NCBI GenBank assembly: GCA_963851325.1 | Contig: CAWKOR010000001.1 | Coordinates: 4,154,001 to 4,218,000 of the forward strand | Reading direction: 5' to 3' | Source: DATGKG01 sp963851325 | Lineage (GTDB): Bacteria; Desulfobacterota; Binatia; Binatales; Binataceae | DNA: 64,000 nucleotides | In this document: in pieces, positions 18,531-28,216 of the stretch | How positions within the stretch are numbered: the stretch's first letter is position 1 | Layout of the letters: every line of letters starts with the position of its first letter | The notes under the pieces: generated by a model | What the model was told of the DNA's origin: nothing | Database searches by the model: none | The model's input: only the letters and a program-made list of their open reading frames with translations | Translations under genes and position numbers: made by a program

Positions 18531-18842
18531 TTATGCCGAAGGAACGCGCATCGCGATGCCGGCGCCGCGGCGGCCCAGCATCCGGCGGATTGTCGATACC
18601 ATCAGCGCGGTGCTCGCCCAGAACGTATCGATCGATGCGTCGCGAATTTGGCCTCGACGGATCTCGATCCACGCGCGTCCCAGGTGACCCCGCGCATGGC
18701 ATCGCACATTGTCGTCGCCGAGGTTGTGCGCTCGCGTATAGGACGCGAACGCCTCGTCGAGGCGCCCCGCCTTTCGCGCCGCGCGCGCCTCGCGCAGCCA
18801 GACGCGGCTCTCCGCCCAGCGTTGCTCCTGTTCGGCTTCCAT
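18531..18842 (-). CDS. DUF3703-like small protein
   Basis: 103 residues. The block EARAARKAGRLDEAFASYTRAHNLGDDNVRCHARGHLGRAWIEI resembles DUF3703 proteins, which have a TPR-like helical pair followed by AH.LG....H...H. Function is unknown. I chose ATG 18842, where family similarity begins; the open frame runs further upstream through terminator hairpins. Ribosome site is weak. Confidence 0.6.
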   Translation of the reverse strand: MEAEQEQRWAESRVWLREARAARKAGRLDEAFASYTRAHNLGDDNVRCHARGHLGRAWIEIRRGQIRDASIDTFWASTALMVSTIRRMLGRRGAGIAMRVPSA

Positions 18843-18874
18843 CGCCGTCAGCCTAGCCCAAAATGCATCTCGAC

Positions 18875-18906
18875 AAAAAGAAGCGGGCCCGCGTGAGCAG
18901 GCCCGC
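18875..18906 (-). terminator. Intrinsic terminator of the porin gene
   Basis: On the minus strand, GCGGGCC and GGCCCGC form a 7-bp stem with a 10-nt loop, followed by TTCTTTTT. It lies about 50 bp after the porin stop codon. A second hairpin (AGGTGGT/ACCACCT) sits between the stop and this one. Confidence 0.75.
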
Positions 18907-18958
18907 CTCGCTTCTTCAGGTGGTCTGGTCGAAACCACCTGTGGGTGGGAAGCCAATG

Positions 18959-20434
18959 TTAGAAAGTGTAAACCATCGCGCCTAGCAGAGTGTCCTGACC
19001 CTTCCACATATGCTGCAGACCGGTGGCCGGATCGACGAAGTTGTTGTTCAGGAACGAATGGTGATTGGACTGGTCGTGGCGATATTCGGCGCGAACCACG
19101 AGGCCGTCTGCCTGGGGAACCTTGTAGGTGAAGGTTTGCGTGAGTTCCCAAAGCGTCTGATGAGCTCCGGTGCGTGCGCCATCCTCGTCGTCGAAAAACT
19201 CGCCGCGAGTCGCGAATTCCCACTGATTCCAGTCGTACACGATGTACTGCGCGAGGCCCTGCCAGGTTGCTCCGTGACCGTTGATGAACTTGCCGGTTTC
19301 ACTTCCGTAGATGTACTCGGTGGCCAGTGTGACATTGGGCAGGAACGACGGCTTGATCGTGACGATTGGATCGATCAGTCCGCGATTGGAATTCGAATGT
19401 CCGATCTGGTTGGGCCCGTAGATCCCGTTGAGGACCAACGCCAGCGACTTATCCTTGTTGTTCACTGCGATCTGACCTTCGTAGTTGGGGCCGCCGTTGT
19501 TGAAGTTACCCGGATTGTCCCATCCATTGTTGAGTCCGCCGATGACCGAGAAGTACTCGTTAAACGCGTAGGAAGCTCGAATGCCGGTATGGGTGAATGG
19601 GATACCCAGACCGAAGATGAAGTCCCGGGTCTCGTTGAAGTTGATATTGTTGTAGGCCGGGATCACCTCTTCGCCAATCAGGGTTACGAATCGGCCCGCC
19701 GCCAGATTCAGTCCGGAACCGATGGGCGCCGTCCAAGTGAGATAATACTGAGTCGGGTCGATCCATCGACCGGTGAATGCGTCCCCGGGCGCATTGGAGA
19801 AGTACGAACCGCCATTGACGGTTTCCGCGACCTGTCCGACGTTGATGTCGGTTACGAATCCGACCGTGCCGTCCTTCTCGATGTGGATGTTTCCCTGGGT
19901 GAGCTGGAACCCATCATTAGCATCGAAGCTGCGGAGATTGTTGGTTTCGCCGATCGGTTGATTGAAGTTGTGCTCGTAGCTCGCATCGACCAATCCATGG
20001 ATGCTGACGCCGAGGTTCTTCTGCAGATCGGACTTGGTCTGCGCGAGGTCGTTCTCGACGGTAGCCACATGCTGGCCGATGGTGGCGGGGCTTGGCGCAG
20101 CCGCGGGGGAAGGTGCTCCCTCCGGCGCCGCCGGCGCTGCGACCGCCATCTGCATCTTCATATCCTTGATCTGCCCCATCAGCTCAGCCTGCTGTTTTTG
20201 CATTTCCTCCAATTGTTTGCTGAGCGCATCGATCTTCTTTTGTTGTAACTCCGACGCATAGGTCGTCGTCGTAGTGGTGGTGGTAGTGCTGCTCGATTTG
20301 GTGCTCCTCTTTCTGTGTGGCTTCGCCTCCTGTGCCCATGCTCCCCGCAGCGAAGGCGTAAGCGCCATCGCCAGTGCGATTGTCGAGATAGCGGCTAGTC
20401 GCCTGGTCCTCCCGGTTGCCGTGGTCCTTCTCAC
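18959..20434 (-). CDS. Outer-membrane beta-barrel porin (BBP2/OmpL-like)
   Basis: 491 residues. A signal peptide ends near GAWA. A Ser/Thr tract with nine consecutive Thr follows, then a coiled-coil segment (QQKKIDALSKQLEEMQKQQAEL), an Ala/Pro-rich linker, and a barrel of alternating strands rich in aromatic residues. The C-terminus is MVYTF, the aromatic end needed for Bam insertion. Motifs such as NLAAGRFVTLIGEEVI and FTHTGIRASYAFNEY fit the BBP2/OmpL-like porin family. GTG 20434 is placed about 9 nt after AGGAGGAG; the frame upstream of it lacks signal-peptide character. Confidence 0.85.
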   Translation of the reverse strand: MRRTTATGRTRRLAAISTIALAMALTPSLRGAWAQEAKPHRKRSTKSSSTTTTTTTTTYASELQQKKIDALSKQLEEMQKQQAELMGQIKDMKMQMAVAAPAAPEGAPSPAAAPSPATIGQHVATVENDLAQTKSDLQKNLGVSIHGLVDASYEHNFNQPIGETNNLRSFDANDGFQLTQGNIHIEKDGTVGFVTDINVGQVAETVNGGSYFSNAPGDAFTGRWIDPTQYYLTWTAPIGSGLNLAAGRFVTLIGEEVIPAYNNINFNETRDFIFGLGIPFTHTGIRASYAFNEYFSVIGGLNNGWDNPGNFNNGGPNYEGQIAVNNKDKSLALVLNGIYGPNQIGHSNSNRGLIDPIVTIKPSFLPNVTLATEYIYGSETGKFINGHGATWQGLAQYIVYDWNQWEFATRGEFFDDEDGARTGAHQTLWELTQTFTYKVPQADGLVVRAEYRHDQSNHHSFLNNNFVDPATGLQHMWKGQDTLLGAMVYTF

Positions 20435-20721
20435 TCTGGTGTCTCCTCCTATTCGGCAGTTGCCGCGTTGTCGTGCACCCACACACGTAGGGCGTGCTCG
20501 CTGAATAGAGCCGTTTCGCTTGTGTTCAAGATTCGTACCGCGCTGTAATCAGAACCCGACGGATGAAACCGTGCTGACTATTGACCAATTGAGATGCCGA
20601 ACGATGAGGCTGACGCCCGTAAAGCATGCATGTGCCGTGTGATTATGCAGTGCAGGTGCCGCGTGATCGCTTTTGAAAGGGCTCGACCCGACTGACCAAA
20701 TATTGGCGGAGGAAAATCCCG

Positions 20722-21888
20722 ATGGACTTTGAATTGACCGCCGCGCAGCAGGAAATCGTGCGCCAGGTGCGTGCGCTATGCGAGAAATTTCCTGACGAAT
20801 ACTGGCGCGAGCACGACGCCAAAGCGGAGTTTCCGCATGACTTCTATGCCGCGGTTGCGAAGGCCGGCTACCTCGGCGTCGCGATCCCGGAGGCATACGG
20901 CGGCAGCGGCCTGGGCATCACCGAGGCGGCGCTGGTGATGAAGGAAGTCGCGGGCTCCGGCGGCGCGATGGCGGCAGCGAGCTCAATCCATCTATCGATC
21001 TTCGGCGTCAGTCCAATCGTGTTCCACGGCACCGAGGAGCAGAAGCAGCGTTTTCTGCCGCCGGTGGTGCGCGGCGAGGTCCACGCGGCGTTTGCGGTGA
21101 CGGAACCCGATGCCGGCAACGACATCACGCACATCAAGACCGCGGCGCGGCGCGAGGGCGACTACTACGTCATCAATGGGCGCAAGGTCTTCACCACCAA
21201 GGCGCGCGAAGCCAAAAAGATGCTCATACTCACGCGCACCACACCGTTCGAAAATGTGACCAGGAAGACCGATGGCATGAGCCTGTTCTTCGCCGACCTC
21301 GATCCCGCGGCGGTGGAAGTTCGCGAGCTGCACAAACTCGGGCGCGCGGCGGTCGACACCAACATGCTCTTCATCGATAACCTCAAGGTCCCGGCCTCGG
21401 ATCTGATCGGCGGCGAAGGCCGCGGATTTCATTCGCTGCTCGACGGGCTTAATCCGGAGCGCATTCTGATCGCGGCCGAAGGCATCGGCATCGGTACGGT
21501 CGCGATCACCAAGGCGGTGCGTTACGCCAAGGAGCGGATCGTGTTCGGGCGGCCGATCGGCCAGAACCAGGCCATCGCGCACCCGCTCGCGGATTCCTAT
21601 TCGAAACTCGAGGCGGCGGAACTCATGATGATGAAGGCGGCGTGGCTGTTCGATAATCGCAAACCATGCGGACCCGAGGCGAACATCGCGAAACTGCGCG
21701 CCGCCGACGCCGCGTGGGAGGCTTGCGATCGCGCGGTGCAGACCCTGGGCGGTTACGGATACATGCGCGACTACGACGTCGAACGCTACTTGCGCGAATG
21801 CCGGCTGCTGAAAATCGCGCCGGTCTCGCAGGAGATGGTGCTGAACTCGATCAGCGAGCACGTCCTGAAACTGCCGCGATCGTATTAG
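20722..21888 (+). CDS. Acyl-CoA dehydrogenase
   Basis: The 388-residue flavoprotein has FAVTEPDAGND, YVINGRKVFTTKA and LGGYGYMRDYDVERYLRE, standard for the family that puts a double bond into acyl-CoA esters using FAD. The Glu usually found in an IYEGT motif near the C-terminus is replaced (KIAPVSQEM). Glu246 in GLNPERILIA matches the alternative catalytic position of isovaleryl-CoA dehydrogenase, so branched-chain substrates are possible (inference). GGAGG precedes ATG. No ETF or thiolase gene lies nearby. Confidence 0.92.
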   Translation: MDFELTAAQQEIVRQVRALCEKFPDEYWREHDAKAEFPHDFYAAVAKAGYLGVAIPEAYGGSGLGITEAALVMKEVAGSGGAMAAASSIHLSIFGVSPIVFHGTEEQKQRFLPPVVRGEVHAAFAVTEPDAGNDITHIKTAARREGDYYVINGRKVFTTKAREAKKMLILTRTTPFENVTRKTDGMSLFFADLDPAAVEVRELHKLGRAAVDTNMLFIDNLKVPASDLIGGEGRGFHSLLDGLNPERILIAAEGIGIGTVAITKAVRYAKERIVFGRPIGQNQAIAHPLADSYSKLEAAELMMMKAAWLFDNRKPCGPEANIAKLRAADAAWEACDRAVQTLGGYGYMRDYDVERYLRECRLLKIAPVSQEMVLNSISEHVLKLPRSY

Positions 21889-21897
21889 CGGAATCGC

Positions 21898-22248
21898 ATG
21901 AAAATCGGCCGTCTCGTCGGACTCATCGTCGCGCTGGGCTTCGTCGGCTTCGTCATCTACAGTTTGTTACAGACGGAGCCGGTTAAGGTGTTGCATCCGA
22001 CGCTCCAACGTTCCGCCGCGGGCGCCTTTTTGAGCGGCGCGGTGGAGAATACCGGGTCATCCGAGGAGTCGGTCAGCCTCGAAGTGCGGTACTATGCGGG
22101 TGGGCGTAAGGTGGGGGACGATAAGGTTCAGATAGACAACATTAGCAGCGGTGCTACAAAGGATTTCCAATTGCCGGTTCGGCAGTTGCCGACTGACGCT
22201 ACATATTCGATCTACTTGAATCATGGCCGGAATCCCTACGGAAACTAA
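21898..22248 (+). CDS. Membrane-anchored FxLYD-like small protein
   Basis: 116 residues, starting 10 bp after the acyl-CoA dehydrogenase stop and probably cotranscribed. One N-terminal membrane helix (LVGLIVALGFVGFVIYSLL) anchors an extracytoplasmic beta-sandwich of about 85 residues (GAFLSGAVENTGSSEESVSLEVRYYAGGRKVG), which resembles FxLYD/DUF3426-type domains. Function is unknown. Confidence 0.65.
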   Translation: MKIGRLVGLIVALGFVGFVIYSLLQTEPVKVLHPTLQRSAAGAFLSGAVENTGSSEESVSLEVRYYAGGRKVGDDKVQIDNISSGATKDFQLPVRQLPTDATYSIYLNHGRNPYGN

Positions 22249-22541
22249 CGATTCTTGGTCATTCTGCATGAATTATTTTAATGTGGAATATTCGATCTGC
22301 TAAAGTGAAATTGTCGCAGAACTTCGCTAAATCCACCATTTGCTTGCTCTCGGATGATACCGACATCGTGCTGGTGTTTACTAGGGTGATACAGTCGTAG
22401 CGCTGCCTGGCTCTCCAATTGCCTCGATGGTGCATGAATGCTACAAACAGTTAGTAGTGACTTTGCATCTATCTGATTGTAGAGGCACGGCGGGGGAGCC
22501 AGATGGCTCGGGGAACCCGCAAAAACAGGGAGTTAGACACT

Positions 22542-22970
22542 ATGGCTAAGGCAAAAGAACGTTCTTTTGGACAGGTTATTCGCGATCGGCGCCGCCAGCT
22601 CGATCTGACCCAGGAAGAGGTCGCGCGTCGCATCAAGACCTCGACCCCTTACGTCGGTCATCTCGAATCCGCCAAGCGTCACCCGTCCGACAAGATCGTT
22701 TCGCGGCTGGCCGAGGTTTTGGGGCTCGATCGCCGCGAACTGTTCTTCCTCGCCAATCCACGCGCGCAGGCGCTGCTTACTCCGCGCGAAGAGGCGATCG
22801 ACAATTCGGCCTGGGAGGATTTCCGCAAGAACGAGCAGACCCGCCGGCTTTACAACATCAACAACGAGGAGATGGAAGCGCTGTCGCGCGTCGCGCTGAT
22901 GGGTGATGTCCGTTCGCAGCGCGATTTCATTTACATCCTCAATACCATTCGGCAGGCGCTCGGGCGCTAG
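22542..22970 (+). CDS. XRE-family helix-turn-helix regulator
   Basis: 142 residues. An HTH_3 domain spans about residues 7-62 (FGQVIRDRRRQLDLTQEEVARRIKTS...VGHLESAKRHPS) and is followed by a helical C-terminal part ending IYILNTIRQALGR. It likely binds DNA as a dimer; its targets are unknown. ATG 22542 has GGGAG at 9 nt; ATG 22503 in the same frame follows GGGGGAG more closely and would add 13 residues. The roughly 290 bp upstream is AT-rich and carries no gene. Confidence 0.85.
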   Translation: MAKAKERSFGQVIRDRRRQLDLTQEEVARRIKTSTPYVGHLESAKRHPSDKIVSRLAEVLGLDRRELFFLANPRAQALLTPREEAIDNSAWEDFRKNEQTRRLYNINNEEMEALSRVALMGDVRSQRDFIYILNTIRQALGR

Positions 22971-23002
22971 CAGACCGCTTTCCATACAAATTGTTTTAAC
23001 GA

Positions 23003-23028
23003 GCGCGCGGAGAGGTTACTCCGCGCGC
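23003..23028 (+). terminator. Hairpin downstream of the XRE regulator
   Basis: A perfect 10-bp stem (GCGCGCGGAG with CTCCGCGCGC, 6-nt loop) lies 32 bp after the regulator stop and before the MFS gene. The trailing sequence is only moderately T-rich. Confidence 0.5.
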
Positions 23029-23086
23029 GTCATGCTTTCTGCGAGGCGCTGGTGTTCGCGCACAGGCGCGGCTAAGCTTCGCGCCC

Positions 23087-24370
23087 GTGCAACCCGAACT
23101 CGCCGAGCCAGTCGCACGACCGCTGATGTGGTCGCGCCGATTCACGGTGGTGACGTTGTTCTTCATCGCCACCGTGCTCTGCTATGTCGACCGGGTCAGT
23201 ATTTCGGTCGCGATCATCCCGCTTGCGCGCGACCGCGGCTACGATGCCGCCGCGCAAGGAATCATCCTGTCGGCATTTTTCTGGGGCTATCTATGGCCGC
23301 AACTGCTCGGCGGATGGATGTCCGATCGGTTCGGCGGGCGCCGCGTCCTCGCAGCCGGGGTCGCGGTGTGGTCGCTCGCCACCCTGCTCACGCCTCCTGC
23401 CTCGGTCGGATTCGGCCTGCTGATCGCGATCCGCGTCCTGCTTGGCCTGGGCGAGGGGGTTAACTTTCCAGCCATCCACAGCATCACGGCGCGCTGGACC
23501 CTGGCCGAAGAGCGCTCGCGCGTCATCGCGCTGAACTTCAGCGGCATCCACCTCGGCACCGTCACCGCGTTTCTCGTCAGCCCGGCGATCATCGTCGCGT
23601 TCGGATGGCACGCGCTCTTCTATATCTCCGGCGCGATCGGGATGGTGTGGGTCTGCGTATGGTTATGGCGAACTTCTGAGACTCCCGAGAGCGATCGCAA
23701 TATTACGCGCGAGGAACTCGCTACCATCGTCGCGGGCAGGCCGCCGGCGCCTCCGGCGGTCGAAATTCCGTGGCGCGCCATCCTGCGCGAGAAAGCGGTG
23801 TGGGCCATCTCCATCGCGCATCTATGCACCAACTTCGGGTTCTATATCCTGCTGCTATGGCTTCCGACCTATCTCGACAAAACTTTTGCGATGACGCTCT
23901 CGCGGGTCGGACTCTTTTCACTCATCCCATGGATCACGACCTTTGTCTCCAGCAACCTCGCGGGATGGATCGCGGACCGAATGCTGTTCGGCGGCTTCCG
24001 GGTGGTGACCGTGCGCAAAACGCTGCAGAGCGTTTCGTTCATCGGCGGCGCGCTGCCGCTCTTGCTGTTGCCATCGGTGTCGACGCCGATCGAGGCGATC
24101 GTGCTGGTGACGATCTCGGTGGCCTGCAACGGATTCGGCACCGGCGCATTCGCCGCGAACCATCTCGACATCGCGCCGCGCTATGCCGGCATACTGATGG
24201 GCATCTCCAACACGGTGGCGACGCTTCCCGGCATCATCGGGGTGGCGGCCGCGGGCTTCATCCTGCGCGAGACCGGCTCCTTCTCGGCAGTCTTCTATGT
24301 GATTGCCGCGGTCTACTTTTTGGGAGCGATTGGCTACAACCTATGGGCCTCGGGCGACCAAAAACTGTGA
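23087..24370 (+). CDS. MFS transporter, anion:cation symporter (ACS)-like
   Basis: The 427-residue, roughly 12-helix carrier has helix 1 signature CYVDRVSISVAIIPLA, WMSDRFGGRRVLAAG (motif A) and RVLLGLGEGVNFPAIHSITARW, which fit the phthalate/glucarate/SLC17 branch of MFS. It probably imports organic anions. The start is GTG 23087; ATG 23126 would still leave helix 1 intact. It is convergent with the phosphoesterase gene. Confidence 0.88.
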   Translation: MQPELAEPVARPLMWSRRFTVVTLFFIATVLCYVDRVSISVAIIPLARDRGYDAAAQGIILSAFFWGYLWPQLLGGWMSDRFGGRRVLAAGVAVWSLATLLTPPASVGFGLLIAIRVLLGLGEGVNFPAIHSITARWTLAEERSRVIALNFSGIHLGTVTAFLVSPAIIVAFGWHALFYISGAIGMVWVCVWLWRTSETPESDRNITREELATIVAGRPPAPPAVEIPWRAILREKAVWAISIAHLCTNFGFYILLLWLPTYLDKTFAMTLSRVGLFSLIPWITTFVSSNLAGWIADRMLFGGFRVVTVRKTLQSVSFIGGALPLLLLPSVSTPIEAIVLVTISVACNGFGTGAFAANHLDIAPRYAGILMGISNTVATLPGIIGVAAAGFILRETGSFSAVFYVIAAVYFLGAIGYNLWASGDQKL

Positions 24371-24392
24371 TCCCTTCCGCCACGCGATTTGG

Positions 24393-26105
24393 TTACGGGC
24401 GCATAGGAGTCCCGTAGCTCTGTAGCTTGACCTGCATTGCAGGGCTCAATTGTTTGACCAGCTCTGCATTGTATGAACCAGTCGGCAGGAGCGGCAGCTT
24501 GTTTTTGTAGAGCTGTTGAGCCGCGACGCCATAGGATCGCGAAATCGCCGCAAGTGATCCGTCTTTGAATGCCGGATCGATATCGGTCGTAATGATTGAA
24601 ACAGTTTTGTCACTGTTGCGGACAATTTCGAAAGAGCGGAACTGCTGCGGAAAGTCCCTCAATGACGAGGTTTCAACCTGCCAGAAGCCGAGCTCAGGCC
24701 GAGTGGGATCCGGAGATTTTAGCGGGGTCACTGCGTTGACATGACGATGTCCCGCGATCCATAGGATCAAATTCGGGTATTCGTGGAGCTTGGCTATCAG
24801 CTCATTCTCAGACTTGAAGGCCTGTGAGCTCCAACCGACAAAAGACCCTGGCGGTTCAACACCTATAGGTGCGTGCGCGGCGATAATCATAAGCTTTCCT
24901 TCAGCCTGACCTTCATCGAGTTGACTTACCAGCCAGGCATAGCGCTCCCTATCAAGGGAGCCATGTCCGTAGCCTCGGTCATTGCGATCGTCCTCTCTCT
25001 GAGTGTCGTCGAGTACGATGACCCTGATCGGTACATTCGACTTCGGTTCAAAGGTGTAGCAAGCAAAGCCGCGTTCGAGATTGGGCCGACTGAAGCCATG
25101 CCCAACCGGATTGGAAGATGTCCGGAAAAATTCACTCATCCACTCCTTTCTCGATAGTGAACGGCGATTCGGATCGGCTATGACCCTAGGAGGAGTTTTG
25201 AAGTCGACGACAGGTCCCGCACCTATGACGTCGCCGTACACGGTTCGGCCGTCGATGGCGCCCATATAAAACCCCCGACTATCTACGCCGCGAGGGTCGA
25301 TCAAGATATCGCCCAGGTTGAGGATATCCTCGCCGACATAAGCCGATCGGAGATAGTCGTTCACCGGGTTACTACCCATCCAGAAGTGATCGTGGTTTCC
25401 CAAGGTCTGATACCAGGGGATGGTGCTGGCAAGCCCAGCCGCCTTGTATTCGTCCTGATAGTCATTGTACGGCCCAGGGACAGGATCATCCTTGGCACCG
25501 GAATCTGGGTTTATGTTCTTCCCGTCGAGCACATCGATGTACCACCTTAGCTCGTTGTACTGAGTATTGTTGCAGCTGTCGCCCAGGGAGATGACGAAGT
25601 CGATCGATTTTTGTTTATGAAGGACGTTTATGGTCTGAAGGGCAGCGTCGAGAACCTGTGTCGAATACAGCATGACCCCCGAATAGGCGGACGAAACATC
25701 GTCCTTAGGACCAAGATAGATTGCCTGGGCGGGGGTTTCTTTGTCTGTAATATGGATGTCGGTGATGGTAAAGAAATTCAAAAATCTGGCCGCGTTACTG
25801 TCTGACGCACTGCTATAGGTAGTCGGCATCAGGTCGAGTCGTTTCACCGAGGCGATGCCTGGTCCATAGTGCCAGTTGCCGTAGTTGTTGCGCTGGTATT
25901 TCTTGATCTCATAAGGAGAAATCTTTTCCGCTTCGGAAGATATCGTGTCGGGCACGATCGTCCTCTGCTGCGTCGTAAGCACCTCCGGAGCAATCGGATA
26001 CCCTTCGAGTTCGCCCTTCACCTCAGACGACACCTGTGAAGATGCCATCAGCACGCCGATTAGAAGAATCAGACAAGCCCCATAGTATTCGCGTGATGCT
26101 TTCAT
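24393..26105 (-). CDS. Exported metallophosphoesterase (TIGR03768-like)
   Basis: 570 residues with an N-terminal signal or anchor (ACLILLIGVLMASSQ). All calcineurin-type metal motifs are visible in order: TDIHITD (DxH), SLGDSCNN (GDxxxN), LGNHDHF (GNHD), AAHAPIG and AGHRHVN (GHxH). It should be an active di-metal phosphohydrolase in the periplasm; substrate is unknown. Base composition is less GC-rich than neighbouring genes, and Asn, Ser and Tyr are frequent, which hints at acquisition by transfer (inference). GGGAG stands about 10 nt before ATG. Confidence 0.85.
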   Translation of the reverse strand: MKASREYYGACLILLIGVLMASSQVSSEVKGELEGYPIAPEVLTTQQRTIVPDTISSEAEKISPYEIKKYQRNNYGNWHYGPGIASVKRLDLMPTTYSSASDSNAARFLNFFTITDIHITDKETPAQAIYLGPKDDVSSAYSGVMLYSTQVLDAALQTINVLHKQKSIDFVISLGDSCNNTQYNELRWYIDVLDGKNINPDSGAKDDPVPGPYNDYQDEYKAAGLASTIPWYQTLGNHDHFWMGSNPVNDYLRSAYVGEDILNLGDILIDPRGVDSRGFYMGAIDGRTVYGDVIGAGPVVDFKTPPRVIADPNRRSLSRKEWMSEFFRTSSNPVGHGFSRPNLERGFACYTFEPKSNVPIRVIVLDDTQREDDRNDRGYGHGSLDRERYAWLVSQLDEGQAEGKLMIIAAHAPIGVEPPGSFVGWSSQAFKSENELIAKLHEYPNLILWIAGHRHVNAVTPLKSPDPTRPELGFWQVETSSLRDFPQQFRSFEIVRNSDKTVSIITTDIDPAFKDGSLAAISRSYGVAAQQLYKNKLPLLPTGSYNAELVKQLSPAMQVKLQSYGTPMRP

Positions 26106-26381
26106 GAATCATGCTCCCATTGTTACGCGGACTCGCACATTCGGACAGGGGAGGGACGACCAGTAGTGTACAGCGAGGCACTTATGGTCACGCACTAAAG
26201 TATCTTGCTTTCCTCAGATTGAAGCCATCGCAGAACGAGCTTAGACTTCGACCGCGATCCGCGCGTCGCAGAAAAGCGATGGTGGCCAATGGGAAATGTC
26301 GAACCGTCGCGGCGTTCGCACCGCGGCACCTTCCGTGGGATATTCTCCCTCACCGACATCCTGATTGCCGATGCGTGATCT

Positions 26382-28205
26382 GTGAAAAAAGCGGAGAAAC
26401 AACCCAACGAGCCTGCGGAAACTGCGCATCAATCGGCCGCGCGGTTATCGATTCGACCGCAGTCTAATCGCGAGGCAGCTCGGCCGGCTGACCTGATCTA
26501 CTGGCTCGACGACCGCCCGCCGCTGCCACGCTTGCTGATGCTCGGTTTTCAGCATGTCGCGGTCATCTGCCCCTATCTCGTTTTCGTCACGCTGATCCTG
26601 CAGCAGGCGCATGCCTCGGTGGCGGTCGCCACCAGCGCAGTGAGCCTCGCGATGCTCGGCATCGCGATCATGACCATGCTGCAGGTGCAGCGGTTCGGAT
26701 GGATCGGCTCCGGCTTTGTCGCGCCACCGGTGGTGTCGGCGATCTACTTCGCCCCGGCGATTCACGCCGCCGAACGCGGCGGTATCGCGGCAGTATGCGG
26801 CATGACGATAATGGCCGGGGTCTTCGAGGCGCTGTTCGCATGGATCCTGCCGAGCGCGCGGAAGATCTTCTCGCCGGTGGTGTCCGGCCTGATCGTGATG
26901 GCGGTGGCGGCGGAGCTCGGGCTGATCGGAATCCATGCGTTCCTCGGACTCAGTTCGCCCGGTGAGAGGATTTCGATCGTTCATACCCACGTATCGAATC
27001 CTGCCCTACTGACGGCGTTTCTGACCCTCGCCGTGATGGTGAGTTTCGGCGTATGGGGGCGTGGCCTCGCGCGCCTGCTGTGCGGACTGATTGGGCTGGG
27101 TTTCGGAGTGTTGGTGGCGATCCCGATGGGTCTGTTTGCGCACAAAGACCTCGTGGCGATCGTGACCACTCCGTTGTTCTCCTTGCCGAACCCGACGATT
27201 CTCTCATACGGCATCGTGCCCGATCTCATCGTGCCTTTCATGATCGCCGCATTGGCCTCGGGCCTTCGAACCATCGGCGTGATAACCACCGCCGAGCGAA
27301 TCAACGATGCGGGATGGACACGTCCCGACCTCGACAACGTGCGCGCGGGCGTGATGGCTGACGGCTTCGGCTGCGCAATCGGCGGAATACTCGCGGCGCC
27401 CGGGCTGAGCACGGCGCCGAGCCTGGTGGGGCTGGAAAAGGTCACCGGCGCGACCAGCCGCACCATCGCGTATGCGATCGCGGGATGGTTCGTGGTGCTG
27501 GCGTGCTTTCCGAAAATCGGTGCGCTGTTGCTGGCGCTGCCGTTGCCGGTGATCGGCGCCGCGCTGGTATTTAACGCATCATCGATGTTCGTGGGCGGCG
27601 TGCAAATCGTCACCTCGCGCCCGGTCACGATGCGCACCACCTTCATCATCGGAGTGTCGTTCCTGTTTGCGGTCAGTCGCGAGGTTTACCCGCAATTCTA
27701 TGACACGCTGCCGATGTGGGCACATCAATTCAGCGGCTCGATGCTCACCATCGGGGTAATCAGCGGCGTGGCCCTCAATGCGCTGTTTCTGATCGGCGAG
27801 CGGCGGGTGCAGAGCGTGGTAGTGAAGTCGGCGGGCGCGGACGCCACGGTCCAGCTCGATCAACTACTGAAGAAGGAAGCCAAGGAATGGATGATCAAAC
27901 CCGCTGACCTCGAACGCGCCCAACACTCGATCAACGAGTTGCTGCGCCTTATCGAGGCCGGTGGTCACGCCGACGGACCGCTGCGGGCCAGCCTCTCCTA
28001 CGACGATTTCGACTTGATCGTATCGATTGGCTACAAGGGCAGCCTTCCATACGTGGCCTCGGAGCAGCGACTGCCGAAGGGGATGGTCGAGGAGCAGATC
28101 TTCGCGGTGGGGCTCTCGGGTTTTCTGTCCGCGGTCGTACCCGATCGATTAGACAGCTCCTGCGACGATGGGAACTGCGAAATCAAGCTGTACTTCGAAG
28201 TGTGA
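26382..28205 (+). CDS. NCS2/NAT xanthine-uracil permease with C-terminal regulatory-like domain
   Basis: 607 residues. Residues about 40-470 form a 12-14 helix nucleobase permease (LGFQHVAVICPYLVFVT, FGCAIGGILAAPGLSTAPSLVGL, ALPLPVIGAALVFNASSMFVGG). After the last helix comes a cytoplasmic tail of about 130 residues. Its pattern (RAQHSINELLRLIEAGG, LSYDDFDLIVSIGYKG, GFLSAVVPDRLDSSCDDGNCEIKLYF) resembles a degenerate GHKL ATPase of the RsbW/SpoIIAB type without an obvious N-box Asn. The tail assignment is inference. Start GTG 26382 has no clear ribosome site. Confidence 0.85.
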   Translation: MKKAEKQPNEPAETAHQSAARLSIRPQSNREAARPADLIYWLDDRPPLPRLLMLGFQHVAVICPYLVFVTLILQQAHASVAVATSAVSLAMLGIAIMTMLQVQRFGWIGSGFVAPPVVSAIYFAPAIHAAERGGIAAVCGMTIMAGVFEALFAWILPSARKIFSPVVSGLIVMAVAAELGLIGIHAFLGLSSPGERISIVHTHVSNPALLTAFLTLAVMVSFGVWGRGLARLLCGLIGLGFGVLVAIPMGLFAHKDLVAIVTTPLFSLPNPTILSYGIVPDLIVPFMIAALASGLRTIGVITTAERINDAGWTRPDLDNVRAGVMADGFGCAIGGILAAPGLSTAPSLVGLEKVTGATSRTIAYAIAGWFVVLACFPKIGALLLALPLPVIGAALVFNASSMFVGGVQIVTSRPVTMRTTFIIGVSFLFAVSREVYPQFYDTLPMWAHQFSGSMLTIGVISGVALNALFLIGERRVQSVVVKSAGADATVQLDQLLKKEAKEWMIKPADLERAQHSINELLRLIEAGGHADGPLRASLSYDDFDLIVSIGYKGSLPYVASEQRLPKGMVEEQIFAVGLSGFLSAVVPDRLDSSCDDGNCEIKLYFEV

Positions 28206-28216
28206 TGCGGCTTACC

